Shown here: positions 50,169 through 59,030 of the stretch, one piece after another
Position numbering within the stretch: the first letter of the stretch is position 1
How the letters are laid out: each line of letters opens with the position of its first letter
Origin: JADMJV01 sp964649085
GTDB taxonomy: Bacteria > Vulcanimicrobiota > Xenobia > Xenobiales > JADMJV01
NCBI GenBank assembly: GCA_964649085.1
Contig: CAZYPN010000021.1
Location: forward strand, 42,973 to 106,972
Reading direction: 5' to 3'
Length of the DNA stretch: 64,000 bases
Translations under genes and position numbers: made by a program
The notes under the pieces: model-generated
Seen by the model: the letters and a program-made list of their open reading frames with translations, nothing else
Databases searched by the model: none
What the model was told of the DNA's origin: nothing

Positions 50169-51097
50169 GCCCCCCGCAATACCTGGTTCTTGCCGCTGCG
50201 TTTGCCCTCGTAAAGGGCCGCATCGGCCTTTTTGATGGCTCGTTCCAGGTCTCCCGCGGTGTCTTCCTCCAGCGGGCAGTAGCCCAGTGTCAGGGTGACC
50301 CTTCCGTGGGGCGGGTTGCCCAGGTGGGTTACGTTGAGATCGTGAAGCTCTGTGCGTAGTTGTTCCAGGCACTGCACCACCGATGCTTCCTTCATGTCGG
50401 TGAAGGTCAGCAGAAACTCCTCGCCTCCGAAGCGGTAGACTTCGACTTCGGGTGGGCTTCGATGTTGCAGGTGCTGGGCCACGAGCTTTAAGACCTTGTC
50501 GCCTTCGTGGTGACCATAAATGTCGTTGTATTGTTTGAACCCATCGATGTCACACAGGGCCACCCAGCAGGGGCGCTCGGGGGGGGCGTGACTCTTGAGA
50601 AATTCGGGGGTGTGGTCGTGCAAGCGAAAACGGTTGCCCACCTGGGTCAGGGCGTCTCGGCGACTTTCTTCTCGCAGTCGGCGAGTCAGGTTTTCCAGTT
50701 CCGCCTTCTGCTGGGCCAGTCGCTGGTGCAGTTGAGTGACCCGGTGAGCCGACAGTAGGCGAAGCTCCAGTTCGTCCACATCGACGGGCTTGGGAAGATA
50801 GTCGTCGGCTCCAGCTCGTAGCCCCTCCAACACATGATGCTTTTCGGCCAGCGTCGAGAGCAGCACGATGTAGGTATAGTGTTCAAAGGGTTGGCGCCGG
50901 ACATCCTGGGTCAGTTGCAGGCCGTCGCGACCGGGCATCACAAAGTCGCTGAGGATGATTTGGGGGGCGTAGTCGAGGTAGGCCAGCCAACCCTCGTCAC
51001 CGTCGTGAGCTTCACGCCAGGGCAGGTTTTTGTCCCGCAGGGCCTGACGCAAAATGGCCCGTTCCTCCTCTTTGTCGCCTACGATCAGGATTCGCAT
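50162..51097 (-). CDS. Response regulator with GGDEF (diguanylate cyclase) domain
   Basis: 311 residues. Receiver domain (1-118): acidic D8, phospho-acceptor D51 in IILSDFVMPG, Lys in LPKPVDVDEL. A helical linker (QKAELENLTRRLREESRRDALTQVGNRFRL) leads to a GGDEF domain with active-site GGEEF (224-228) in YRFGGEEFLL and a C-terminal KKADAALYEGKRSGKNQV. The RxxD inhibitory site is not seen before GGEEF. It makes c-di-GMP, which the PilZ protein at 16252-17004 could read. ATG 51097 is chosen at the receiver start; upstream codons are not conserved. Confidence 0.94.
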   Translation of the reverse strand: MRILIVGDKEEERAILRQALRDKNLPWREAHDGDEGWLAYLDYAPQIILSDFVMPGRDGLQLTQDVRRQPFEHYTYIVLLSTLAEKHHVLEGLRAGADDYLPKPVDVDELELRLLSAHRVTQLHQRLAQQKAELENLTRRLREESRRDALTQVGNRFRLHDHTPEFLKSHAPPERPCWVALCDIDGFKQYNDIYGHHEGDKVLKLVAQHLQHRSPPEVEVYRFGGEEFLLTFTDMKEASVVQCLEQLRTELHDLNVTHLGNPPHGRVTLTLGYCPLEEDTAGDLERAIKKADAALYEGKRSGKNQVLRGAQ

Positions 51098-51248
51098 GGG
51101 ACAGGATTCGGAAGCCAGCAGGATCGACCTGCGGGCGGCCATATTTCGGCAACAAACTTGATACAAAACGGTTACCTGATTTCTCTTTACCAGGTTCTGC
51201 AGCGAGGGACATAAAGAGCATCGCACAGCAGGTGGAGGAAGACAAAAA

Positions 51249-51899
51249 ATGGCGTTCTCATTGGGTTTTGCGCAGGTTCAGATCGGCATCGCTCCGGGTG
51301 GCTGCTATCGGCCTCCGGTTGCCTGCCCCGGGCCCTGGGGACCTCGCCCCTGGCATTGGAATCAGGGTCACGGAAACCTCAATAATGCCCAGGTTGGTCA
51401 CCACGGATTTCTGGGCCTGGGCAACACCCGTGGCTATGCTACCGACCTGAATGGCGACGGTCGCTACACCCGAGGACAGGACGGCGTGCTGGCCATGGAC
51501 CTCAACCGTGACGGTCGCATTACTCCCAAAGAGATTCAAGAGTCGCGCCAACGCTTGAACGCCATGGGCGGCAACTTCGACCTCAATGGCGATGGCCGAA
51601 CCACCATCTGCGAACGCTCTCAAGGCTCTCGCTATCAGCGCGAGATGCAGCGCTATGATTGCGATGGTGACGGTCGTCTGAGTGGGGCCGAGTTTAGTCG
51701 GGCCGGTGGAAGTGTTCTGGTCGACCGTAATCGTGACGGAAGGTTTCAGCCCTGGGAGCAGCACAGCCCGTACAATTTCCCCACTCCTGGCTTCGGCAGC
51801 GGTCGCTTGAACTTCATCGATCCTTATAGCAACTACACCTCGGTGCATCACCGCCAGCATCAACACTGGGGTTGCCGTCCCTACGGATTGTCGTTCTGA
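51249..51899 (+). CDS. EF-hand repeat protein
   Basis: 216 residues. Five calcium-loop-like motifs of type DxNxDGR at residues 66, 84, 111, 137 and 159 (for example DLNGDGRYT, DCDGDGRLS, DRNRDGRFQ). There is no signal peptide I can see, and the N-terminus (CYRPPVACPGPWGPRPW) and C-terminus are rich in Gly, Pro, His and aromatic residues. The loop spacing is like EF-hand or dockerin proteins, but only short parts of helices lie between the loops. Function unknown, calcium binding inferred. GGAGGAAG lies 7 bases before the ATG. A terminator-like hairpin follows at 51963. Confidence 0.8.
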   Translation: MAFSLGFAQVQIGIAPGGCYRPPVACPGPWGPRPWHWNQGHGNLNNAQVGHHGFLGLGNTRGYATDLNGDGRYTRGQDGVLAMDLNRDGRITPKEIQESRQRLNAMGGNFDLNGDGRTTICERSQGSRYQREMQRYDCDGDGRLSGAEFSRAGGSVLVDRNRDGRFQPWEQHSPYNFPTPGFGSGRLNFIDPYSNYTSVHHRQHQHWGCRPYGLSF

Positions 51900-51962
51900 A
51901 CGCCTGTTCCCGGAAGCGGAGCGATCCGGGCTAGGGGCTTGTTTTCACTGCGATTCTAGTCG

Positions 51963-51989
51963 CCTATCGGGCCCGGTAGGCTTTTTTTT
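51963..51989 (+). terminator. Rho-independent terminator
   Basis: A GC-rich hairpin CCTATCGGGCCCGGTAGG is followed by GC and eight T residues. It ends the EF-hand gene's transcript and separates it from the YiaA/B gene. Confidence 0.75.
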
Positions 51990-52041
51990 CGCCCAGGCGG
52001 AGGCTGTCCAGGGCTGTCGAAAGGCGCTTGCGGAGGATGCC

Positions 52042-52500
52042 ATGAACCCTACTGGACCGAATTCGATGCGCGTATTACCACCCAACACGGCCGCCTGGAA
52101 TTTTCAGGCCTGGGCTTCCTGGGTGCTGGCTTTCATGATATTGACCCGAGGTATTTATCTCGTGCAGATCAACCCCTGGGTGCGGGGGTTTTTGATGATG
52201 GCCTGCCTGTTCACCATTGGAACCACCTTCACGCTGTCCAAGACAGTGCGAGACAATACTTCGGGTCGGCCCGACAATCCGGCCTGGATTTTTGCTGTGT
52301 GGGCACTTTTCGTGATTTCCGTGATCGCCACGTTTACGGGCATTTATTGGTTTCCGGTGCAGGGTTGGCCCCAGGGGTTTTTCCTGGCAGCGTTTCTTTT
52401 CCAGATCAACACCACTTTTGTGCTGGCCAAAACCACCCGCGATAACTATGAGGCGGGACTGATTTTGGGGCCTTTGCAACCTCCGCCCTCCAGCGAATAG
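52042..52500 (+). CDS. YiaA/YiaB-type inner-membrane protein
   Basis: 152 residues with four hydrophobic helices in two similar halves: AWNFQAWASWVLAFMILTRG ... MACLFTIGTTFTLSKTVRDN and AWIFAVWALFVISVIATFTG ... AAFLFQINTTFVLAKTTRDN. The repeated TTF-x-L-x-KT-x-RDN ending of each helix pair is the YiaA/B two-helix-domain signature. Role unknown. GGAGGATGCC lies just before ATG 52042. It sits 31 bases ahead of ppk and may be co-transcribed with it. Confidence 0.85.
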   Translation: MNPTGPNSMRVLPPNTAAWNFQAWASWVLAFMILTRGIYLVQINPWVRGFLMMACLFTIGTTFTLSKTVRDNTSGRPDNPAWIFAVWALFVISVIATFTGIYWFPVQGWPQGFFLAAFLFQINTTFVLAKTTRDNYEAGLILGPLQPPPSSE

Positions 52501-52531
52501 GGTCCGGGCGGGTTGAGGCGAATCTGCTGGC

Positions 52532-54781
52532 ATGGACTCGCTCAAGCCCGCCGACCTCGAAGCGGATACCCCCGTCGCTTCCCCAAATCCAACTCCGTCT
52601 ACTTTGCCCCCGAGCCAGCGTTATTTGAACCGGGAACTGTCCTGGCTGGCCTTTAACTACCGCGTTTTGGAAGAGGCCCAGAACGCTCGCAACCCTTTAC
52701 TGGAGCGGGTTCGCTTTCTGGCCATCAGCGATACCAATCTCGACGAGTTCACCACCGTGCGGGTGGCCAACATCAAGGGGCGGCTGGAAGAGGGCATCGA
52801 GACTCTCACCGACGACGGACTCACCCTGCACCAGCAGCTGGAGATGATCTCCGAGGAAATCGACGATTTGCTGGTGGAGCAGCAACGAGCCTGGAGTGTG
52901 CTGCGTCGCACGCTGAACGAGAACGGAATTCGTTTGGTGCACGTCGACGAGCTCGACGAAGACGACCTCGACTGGTTGCAACAGCACTTCACGCGAGAGA
53001 TTCTTCCGGTGTTGACGCCCCTGGCCTGCGACCCGGCTCATCCCTTCCCATTCATTCCCAACGATGGCCTGTGCATGGGGCTCAAGCTGAAAGACAGCAA
53101 GACTCTGTGGTCGTTGTTGCCCTTGCCGACCAGCCTGCCCCGATTCATTCTGCTTGGAGACAACCCCCGCCGCGACCTGGTGCGCCAGGGCAGCTTCGAA
53201 GGTCGGCGCTGGACCGATCGGCGCTATCTGCCGCTCGAGGAAGCCATTCCGCTCTTTTTCGACCGCCTGTTTCCCAATTTCAAGGTGAAGCGCTACGGTT
53301 TGTTCCACGTGCTGCGCGATAGTGAGGCCGCCATGGAGCTCGGTCGCACCGAGAGCCCGGTGGATCTGGCCGAGCACTATTTGCGGGCCGTCAAGGGGCG
53401 GCGCTGGGGCCATGTCGTGCGCCTGATCTTTGGCAGTGGCGTGCCCGAGGACATGCGCGATTTCATCACCACCCAGCTCGATGCCGACGCCGAAGACGTG
53501 ATGGAAATCGAGGGCTTACTCAACCTCTCGGACATTTCCCAGATCGCCAACGAGGACCGGCCCGACCTGAAGTTCCCACCGTTTGAGGTGCGCTTTCCCC
53601 AGCGGGTATTGGATTGGCGCGGCGACTACTTCGGCGCCATCGCCAGCAAGGCGTTCGTGGTCCACCACCCCTATGAGAGCTTTGACGTGGTGGTCGAATT
53701 CTTGCGCCAGGCCGCCCGCGACCCCGATGTGCTCAGCATCAAGCAAACGCTTTACCGTACCAGTCGTATCTCCAGCATCGTGCGCGCGCTGGTCGAGGCC
53801 GCCGAGGCCGGTAAGTCGGTAACCGTCGTGGTGGAACTCAAGGCACGCTTTGATGAAGAGGCCAATATCCGACTGGCCCACGACCTGGAGCGCGCCGGAG
53901 CCCATATCGTATATGGCTTTGTCGACAAAAAGACCCACGCCAAAATGACCCTGGTGATGCGCCGCGAGGCTCGAGGGCTGCGTGGCTATGTGCATCTGGG
54001 CACGGGCAACTACCATCCGGTGACGGCCCGGGTGTACACCGATTTGAGCTACTTTACCTGCGACGAGGCGGTGGTGCGCGACGTGGGCAAGGTGTTCAAC
54101 TATTTAACCGGCTATGCCGTGCCCCAAAAGCTGGAGAAGCTGGCCATAGCCCCGCTCAGCCTGAAGTCCACGTTGCTGGCTCTGATCGAAGACGAAATTC
54201 GCCACGCTCAGGAAGGTCGTCCGGCCCATATTTGGGCCAAAATGAACTCACTGGTGGACACCAAGGCCTGCGACGCACTGTATCGGGCCAGCCAGGCCGG
54301 CGTGCAGGTCGAGCTGGTGGTGCGCGGCATCTGTTGTTTGCGCCCGGGTATACCGGGCCTTTCCGAGAATATTCGGGTGCGCAGCATTGTGGGGCGTTTC
54401 CTCGAGCACTCGCGCATCTTATGCTTTGGCAACGGGCACAAGTTGCCCCACAAGAAGGCCAAGGTCTTTATCTCGTCGGCCGACTGGATGCCGCGCAACT
54501 TTCACAGCCGGGTAGAAACCCTGGTGCCCGTCGACGTCGACTCGATTCATGCCCAGATTCTCGAGCAAATCATGGTGGCCAACCTCAGCGACAATCGCAA
54601 CAGTTGGCTGTTGGGCCCCGATGGCGCCTATCGGCGCAATCAGGGCGAACCGGCCTTTTCCGCTCATCAGTTTTTCCTCACCCAGCCCAGCCTTTCGGGT
54701 CAGGGCAAGTCGAAGCGCAGTTCCAAGGCGGCACGCGAATTGTTGGCCCGCTCTCTGGAGCAGCCGGCGATCATCACCTGA
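52532..54781 (+). CDS. ppk: Polyphosphate kinase 1
   Basis: 749 residues. It joins ATP gamma-phosphates into long polyphosphate chains. N-domain: LNRELSWLAFNYRVLEEAQN and FLAISDTNLDEF; H-domain; and the two phospholipase-D-like C-domains with DPDVLSIKQTLYRT, VVVELKARFDEEANI and the catalytic His469 in KKTHAKMTLVMRRE, then GYVHLGTGNYH. The protein is longer than E. coli PPK by about 60 residues. The 3' end overlaps a convergent methyltransferase gene by 82 bases. With PPX/GppA, CHAD and SixA nearby it gives this organism both sides of polyphosphate metabolism. Confidence 0.97.
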   Translation: MDSLKPADLEADTPVASPNPTPSTLPPSQRYLNRELSWLAFNYRVLEEAQNARNPLLERVRFLAISDTNLDEFTTVRVANIKGRLEEGIETLTDDGLTLHQQLEMISEEIDDLLVEQQRAWSVLRRTLNENGIRLVHVDELDEDDLDWLQQHFTREILPVLTPLACDPAHPFPFIPNDGLCMGLKLKDSKTLWSLLPLPTSLPRFILLGDNPRRDLVRQGSFEGRRWTDRRYLPLEEAIPLFFDRLFPNFKVKRYGLFHVLRDSEAAMELGRTESPVDLAEHYLRAVKGRRWGHVVRLIFGSGVPEDMRDFITTQLDADAEDVMEIEGLLNLSDISQIANEDRPDLKFPPFEVRFPQRVLDWRGDYFGAIASKAFVVHHPYESFDVVVEFLRQAARDPDVLSIKQTLYRTSRISSIVRALVEAAEAGKSVTVVVELKARFDEEANIRLAHDLERAGAHIVYGFVDKKTHAKMTLVMRREARGLRGYVHLGTGNYHPVTARVYTDLSYFTCDEAVVRDVGKVFNYLTGYAVPQKLEKLAIAPLSLKSTLLALIEDEIRHAQEGRPAHIWAKMNSLVDTKACDALYRASQAGVQVELVVRGICCLRPGIPGLSENIRVRSIVGRFLEHSRILCFGNGHKLPHKKAKVFISSADWMPRNFHSRVETLVPVDVDSIHAQILEQIMVANLSDNRNSWLLGPDGAYRRNQGEPAFSAHQFFLTQPSLSGQGKSKRSSKAARELLARSLEQPAIIT

Positions 54782-55371
54782 CGAAATTCGTCGCCCCAAT
54801 CCAGGTCGGGCACGATGGCCCCCCGGTCGCGGGCCAGCAGCTGGTAGCCCGGAGGCGCCTGCTGCAATCGGCAGTCGGCCAGCAAAAGCCGATCGCAGAA
54901 AGACTCGAGCCTGGTGATGTCGGCCAGGTTGGCCGGGTCGTAGAGAAAGTCCGCCAGTATCATCAGTTGGACTGGCTCGGCCAGCGCCTCCAGAGACTCC
55001 AGGATGGGAAATTCCACCCCGTTGGCCCGAGCATTGACCTGACAAGCCCATCGAGCCTCGGGGTCGGAATCGACGGCCACCACCGTGTGCCCTCGTAAAG
55101 CCAGCGCAATGGACAGGATGCCGGAGCCGCACCCAAGATCTACGATGCGGGTTGGCGGCAGCTGCAGGTGGCGAGCCAACCAGCGCCCGGCTGGCCAGCA
55201 GAAGGCCCAGAAGGGGGGCTGGTCCCAAATGGCCCGGGCGACCTCGGCCGGCAGGGGAGTGCGCGGAAAGTCGCGGTTGAGAAGATAGAGATTCACTCCC
55301 TCGACCTGGATCGACTCCAGGCGAGCTCCGGGAATGCGCCCGGCCAGTTGCGTTTCTAGTTCGGCAAGCAT
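54700..55371 (-). CDS. Class I SAM-dependent methyltransferase
   Basis: 223 residues. Motif I VDLGCGSGILSIALALRGHTVVAVDSDPEA is clear, preceded by PLPAEVARAIWDQPPFWAFCWPAGRWLARHL, which resembles the ETFB-lysine/protein methyltransferase (METTL20/PrmA-like) group. Substrate not determined. Start ATG 55371 overlaps the alpha/beta-hydrolase gene by 16 bases, so the two are coupled. The 3' end overlaps ppk. Confidence 0.82.
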   Translation of the reverse strand: MLAELETQLAGRIPGARLESIQVEGVNLYLLNRDFPRTPLPAEVARAIWDQPPFWAFCWPAGRWLARHLQLPPTRIVDLGCGSGILSIALALRGHTVVAVDSDPEARWACQVNARANGVEFPILESLEALAEPVQLMILADFLYDPANLADITRLESFCDRLLLADCRLQQAPPGYQLLARDRGAIVPDLDWGDEFRQVMIAGCSRERANNSRAALELRFDLP

Positions 55372-56198
55372 TGGCGAGTAAAGTCCTCAAGCAAGGGCTG
55401 AAGCTGGCTGGCACATTCGATCCAGAAGAGATGTCGCGCTTCGGTGAATGCTCGGACCCGGGCCTGAGGCAGTCGTTGGCGAAGGACGCCGAGATTGTCA
55501 AAGGGCACGACCTGATCGTCCCGCCCGTGCAGGAGCAGCGCTGGCCCGAGGTACTCTCCGAGGCGCTGGCTGCTGTCAAAGCGCAGGCTGGCCTTGCGCT
55601 GGCGCGACCAGCTCAGAAAGTCCCGCGACTGATACTGCATTCGCGAGCGGAGGTAGCGTTCCACCTCCTGCGGGCGGCTGTCGATCCAGCCCGGCGAAAA
55701 ACTCAGGTCCAGCACTTCGCGCAGGGCCTCGAGGCTCCAGTTGCGCTCGGCCACTTCGGTCATGCGTTGCTGCACTTCGGGGGTCATCTTGACGGTCTCG
55801 GGACCCCCGCACCAGGTGCAGCCCAGTACCAGTCCGGCACAGCGCCCAGGGTGGCGCAGGGCAAACTCCTGGGCCACCATACCGCCCATGCTGACGCCGA
55901 AGACCACGGCCCGCTCCAACTGCAGGTGGTCGAGCAGGGCCAGCGCGTCGTCGGCCAGTTCGGCCAGCGAAAAATCGTGCTCACCCGGGTCCGAGCCGCC
56001 AAAGCCCCGATGTTCCCACACCAGGCAGCGCAGCCCCAGGCTTCGCTGCCAGTCCCAGCTCCAGCGGCTGAAACCCAGGCCGTTGAGCAGCAGCAGCGGC
56101 GGGCCCTGGCCCCAGACCTCATAGTGGCTGGTGCCCCAGGGTTGATCTAGCGTTGCCAAAGTCGTCGGGTCGTTTCCATAGTTTTTCAGGCCTCCCAC
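55356..56198 (-). CDS. Alpha/beta hydrolase
   Basis: 280 residues. Catalytic triad: Ser in VFGVSMGGMVAQEFA, Asp in LLHGRDDQVVPF, His in TEARHLFWIECA. An oxyanion-hole turn LLLLNGLGFSRWSW and the strand VWEHRGFGGSDPGEHDF match haloalkane-dehalogenase/BioH-like esterases. Reaction not defined; methyl or acyl ester hydrolysis is a guess. GTG 56198 is the only in-frame start near the conserved region, but has no ribosome site. Its 3' end runs 16 bases into the methyltransferase gene. Confidence 0.87.
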   Translation of the reverse strand: MGGLKNYGNDPTTLATLDQPWGTSHYEVWGQGPPLLLLNGLGFSRWSWDWQRSLGLRCLVWEHRGFGGSDPGEHDFSLAELADDALALLDHLQLERAVVFGVSMGGMVAQEFALRHPGRCAGLVLGCTWCGGPETVKMTPEVQQRMTEVAERNWSLEALREVLDLSFSPGWIDSRPQEVERYLRSRMQYQSRDFLSWSRQRKASLRFDSSQRLGEYLGPALLLHGRDDQVVPFDNLGVLRQRLPQARVRAFTEARHLFWIECASQLQPLLEDFTRQCLPN

Positions 56199-56211
56199 CT
56201 ACAGTCAGGAC

Positions 56212-58089
56212 ATGAAGATCCAATCGCTCCCCACCAGCACCCCCCAACTCGTGCGTTCCGGCAACCTGCCGGGTCATTCCTCCCCGCTCAGCCCGGGAGT
56301 GGACAAGGTGGTGCTCTCGCAGGGCCCCTCCCAGCCGCCCACGCCGCCGCGCAGCGCCTTTTCGGAAACGGTGGCCGAAACCGTGGAAGATTGGGGTCAT
56401 ATGGGCAAAAAGTTGGGCAGCCTGGCGGCCGTGTCCTATCTGGCCTCGGCCCTGCCGCTGTGGGGGCTGACCGCCACCATGGGGCGCATTCCCGACGCAC
56501 TCTTTGGCCCGGTGGCCATCGGAATGCTGGTGGCGGCACTGCCCGTCGCCGCCTTAGAAGAGAAGTATCTGGGCATTGGAAAGCATTTGGGCGGTCTGGC
56601 TGGCAAGGCTCTGGGCGCCGGAGCCGGCGTCATCAAGGGAGCTTTCCAGGAACTCACCGGCCCCGAAGCGGCCTCTCCCGAGAAAGTCGAGCTGAAGCGC
56701 CAGGCCCCGGGGAAGATCAAGCCCTTCCGACCGCTGGCCCAAAAGGGACTGGATCTGGCCTTCGGTGAAATCAAGCAACGTTCAAAGGCCCTCGAGGTGA
56801 GCGAACTGGTGGGAGCCACCGCCAGCACGATGGTGGTGGCCTACACGGTGCCCAGCATGATCGGCAATCTGGTAGGTGGGCCGGTGGGCAACGCTCTGGC
56901 CACCACGATGGTAGGCCCGCTCACCGGCATGGTGCTGGGTGGACTGGCCGAAAGCACCCTGGGCATCGGCCGCGCCGCCGGCGAGCTGGTGGGACGAGCC
57001 ATCGACAAGCTCTCGCCGGCCCCCGAGGGTGGCGCCGCCCAGCCCGCCAAGCCGCCCGCTCCCAAGAGCGAGCCCGGCCTGCTGAAGAAGGGCTTTTTGG
57101 AGTTCAACCACCTGGTGGGACAGCCGATGATCGGCTACCTGCTCGACACCACCATTGCGGGCAACCGCCTGTTGGCCCGCACCCCGGTGCAGGTGATGGA
57201 GTTCAGCGAGCGGCCCCCGGCGGCCGTCAATCGCCAGCGCCTGATCGACAACTTCGTCAGCCTGGCCGGCATTCACGGCCCCTCGGGCGAGGAAAAGCTG
57301 GTAGGCGACGAGCTGGAGAAGCGCCTGCAGAAGCTGGAAATTCCCTACGAGCGCCGCCCCGATGGCAATATCATTGCCACCTGGCCGGCAACCCCGGGCT
57401 ATGAAGACAGCCCCACGGTGATGTTCAGCGCCCACCAGGACACGGTGGCCCCCACCAAGTTGGAGAACATCAAGATCGGCGAGCGCCGTATTCACACCAA
57501 CGAGAAGTCCATTCTGGGTGCCGACGACCGGGCCGGCATCGCCCAAATTCTGGAAGGTCTGGAAAGCGTCAAGGAACAGGGGCTGCCTCATCCCGAGGTC
57601 AAGCTGGTGTTCACCGTCGACGAAGAGCGCGGCCTGGTCGGCGCCACCGCGCTGAAGACCGAGGACATCAGCACCCGACCCACGCTGGGCTACGTGGTGG
57701 ACGCGCTCGACGTGCGCGACGTGCATCTCACCAACGACGCCGTGATCGTCAACCCCAACAGCGTGAAATACAACTATGGCCAGGAAGACCCGCTGGTTCA
57801 GGTGCTCTATCAGAGCATGGCCAACGCCGGCATGAAGCCGCGTCCCATTCCCGCCCCGATTTTGACCGGTGCGGGTTCCGACGCCAACACGCGGGCTTTC
57901 AACTCGGGCCCCATTCGCAGCATGGCCATCGGAGTGGGCGAGCGCGATATGCACACCACCCTGGAATACATCAAGATCAAAGACCTCGAGCAGGCCGCCA
58001 AGCACGTGGTGGGCTGCATCACCTTCCCCTGCGACCTCAAGGTGGAGGGCGACGACATCGTTCCTCGACAGGCCTTTAAGGGCGAGTGA
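56212..58089 (+). CDS. M20 metallopeptidase with hydrophobic N-terminal domain
   Basis: 625 residues. The C-terminal 320 residues are an M20-type (PepT-like) aminopeptidase: His408 and Asp410 in FSAHQDTVAP, Asp438 in LGADDRAG, Glu471/472 in VDEERGLVG, Asp557 in GSDAN, and His581 in DMHTTLEY. It should remove N-terminal residues from small peptides. The first 300 residues are unusual: a disordered Ser/Pro front, then Gly/Ala-rich hydrophobic stretches (IGMLVAALPVAALEE, IGNLVGGPVGNALATTMVG) that look membrane-associated. No signal peptide. The next gene (Rieske) starts within its stop codon. Confidence 0.88.
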   Translation: MKIQSLPTSTPQLVRSGNLPGHSSPLSPGVDKVVLSQGPSQPPTPPRSAFSETVAETVEDWGHMGKKLGSLAAVSYLASALPLWGLTATMGRIPDALFGPVAIGMLVAALPVAALEEKYLGIGKHLGGLAGKALGAGAGVIKGAFQELTGPEAASPEKVELKRQAPGKIKPFRPLAQKGLDLAFGEIKQRSKALEVSELVGATASTMVVAYTVPSMIGNLVGGPVGNALATTMVGPLTGMVLGGLAESTLGIGRAAGELVGRAIDKLSPAPEGGAAQPAKPPAPKSEPGLLKKGFLEFNHLVGQPMIGYLLDTTIAGNRLLARTPVQVMEFSERPPAAVNRQRLIDNFVSLAGIHGPSGEEKLVGDELEKRLQKLEIPYERRPDGNIIATWPATPGYEDSPTVMFSAHQDTVAPTKLENIKIGERRIHTNEKSILGADDRAGIAQILEGLESVKEQGLPHPEVKLVFTVDEERGLVGATALKTEDISTRPTLGYVVDALDVRDVHLTNDAVIVNPNSVKYNYGQEDPLVQVLYQSMANAGMKPRPIPAPILTGAGSDANTRAFNSGPIRSMAIGVGERDMHTTLEYIKIKDLEQAAKHVVGCITFPCDLKVEGDDIVPRQAFKGE

Positions 58090-59030
58090 CCTGGTTCGCC
58101 CGCACCCAAAGGGAAGTGCCGGGCTGGTTCTGGGCGGGTAAGGCTGCCGCTTTGCGGCGGGGCCGGCCGCGGCCGCTCGACCTGGAGGGTTTTCCGCTGG
58201 TCCTGTGGAGGGATGCTCAGGGTCATCCGGTAGCGATGGACCGGCGCTGTGCTCATCTGGGCGCCGACCTTTCTCAGGGCCGCATCACCTCGGAGGGGTT
58301 ACTGGAGTGCCCCTTTCACCACTGGTGCTTCGACGCCCAGGGGGTGTGCCGCAAGGGCCCCTTTCCCCATCCTCCCCAGCGCCGGCTGAGCCACTATTCG
58401 GTGTTGGAGCGCTGGGGGCATCTCTGGGTGTTTCTCGGTTCCGAACCGCTGTTTCCGCTTCCCGGGGTGGACGAGCCCGGCCAGAAGGTGTTGCACATCG
58501 GTCCCGTGCGCATGAAGTGCCACCCTCACCTGTGTCTGGCCAACGGGGTGGACGGGCAGCACTTTCGCTGCCTGCATCCCCTAGAATTCGACGCTGAACC
58601 CGAGTACGAGCAACTGGGCCCCTATCACCTGGTCAACCGGATGTGGACCCGCTTTCGCAGGCCGTGGATGAAGTGGCTGATGGGCGACCTGCACCCCTTT
58701 GCCGAGTTTCACACCTTCGGCGCCAACCTGGGCTGGTTGACGGTGACGGGGGGAAGCCACCGATTCGCCATTCTTTTCAACGGGCATCTGCGCCCCGGGG
58801 GCCACACCGACAACCACATGTTCATGTTCTTGTTTCGCCCCTGGCCGTCCAACCTGCGTTTCATGCTGACGGTGCTGCCCAACTTGCTCAGCGACGACCA
58901 GCGCATTTTGGAGCGGTTGCAGTTTCACCCGGGGTTTGTGCCCGGGGTCGACGACGGGCTGATCGGCCTGGCCGGCGTGGTGGACAGGTTGGTGGCCGAG
59001 AGCGAGCGTTCGGGTAGCGGCGGCGCCTGA
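58086..59030 (+). CDS. Rieske [2Fe-2S] non-haem iron oxygenase
   Basis: 314 residues. Rieske motif Cys55-x-His57 ... Cys75-x2-His78 in DRRCAHLGADLSQGRI and ECPFHHW, then the non-haem iron site Asp156, His159 and His164 in NGVDGQHFRCLH. The shape is that of the alpha subunit of a ring-hydroxylating or similar oxygenase, which needs a reductase partner (not seen nearby). Substrate unknown. GTG 58086 overlaps the preceding stop as GTGA. The 3' end overlaps the small 118-residue gene by 105 bases. Confidence 0.92.
   Translation: MTWFARTQREVPGWFWAGKAAALRRGRPRPLDLEGFPLVLWRDAQGHPVAMDRRCAHLGADLSQGRITSEGLLECPFHHWCFDAQGVCRKGPFPHPPQRRLSHYSVLERWGHLWVFLGSEPLFPLPGVDEPGQKVLHIGPVRMKCHPHLCLANGVDGQHFRCLHPLEFDAEPEYEQLGPYHLVNRMWTRFRRPWMKWLMGDLHPFAEFHTFGANLGWLTVTGGSHRFAILFNGHLRPGGHTDNHMFMFLFRPWPSNLRFMLTVLPNLLSDDQRILERLQFHPGFVPGVDDGLIGLAGVVDRLVAESERSGSGGA

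Noticed and set aside
56782..58005. Minus-strand open frame opposite the M20 peptidase, His/Val-rich
   Set aside because: The plus strand carries all M20 metal motifs; the antisense frame has none.
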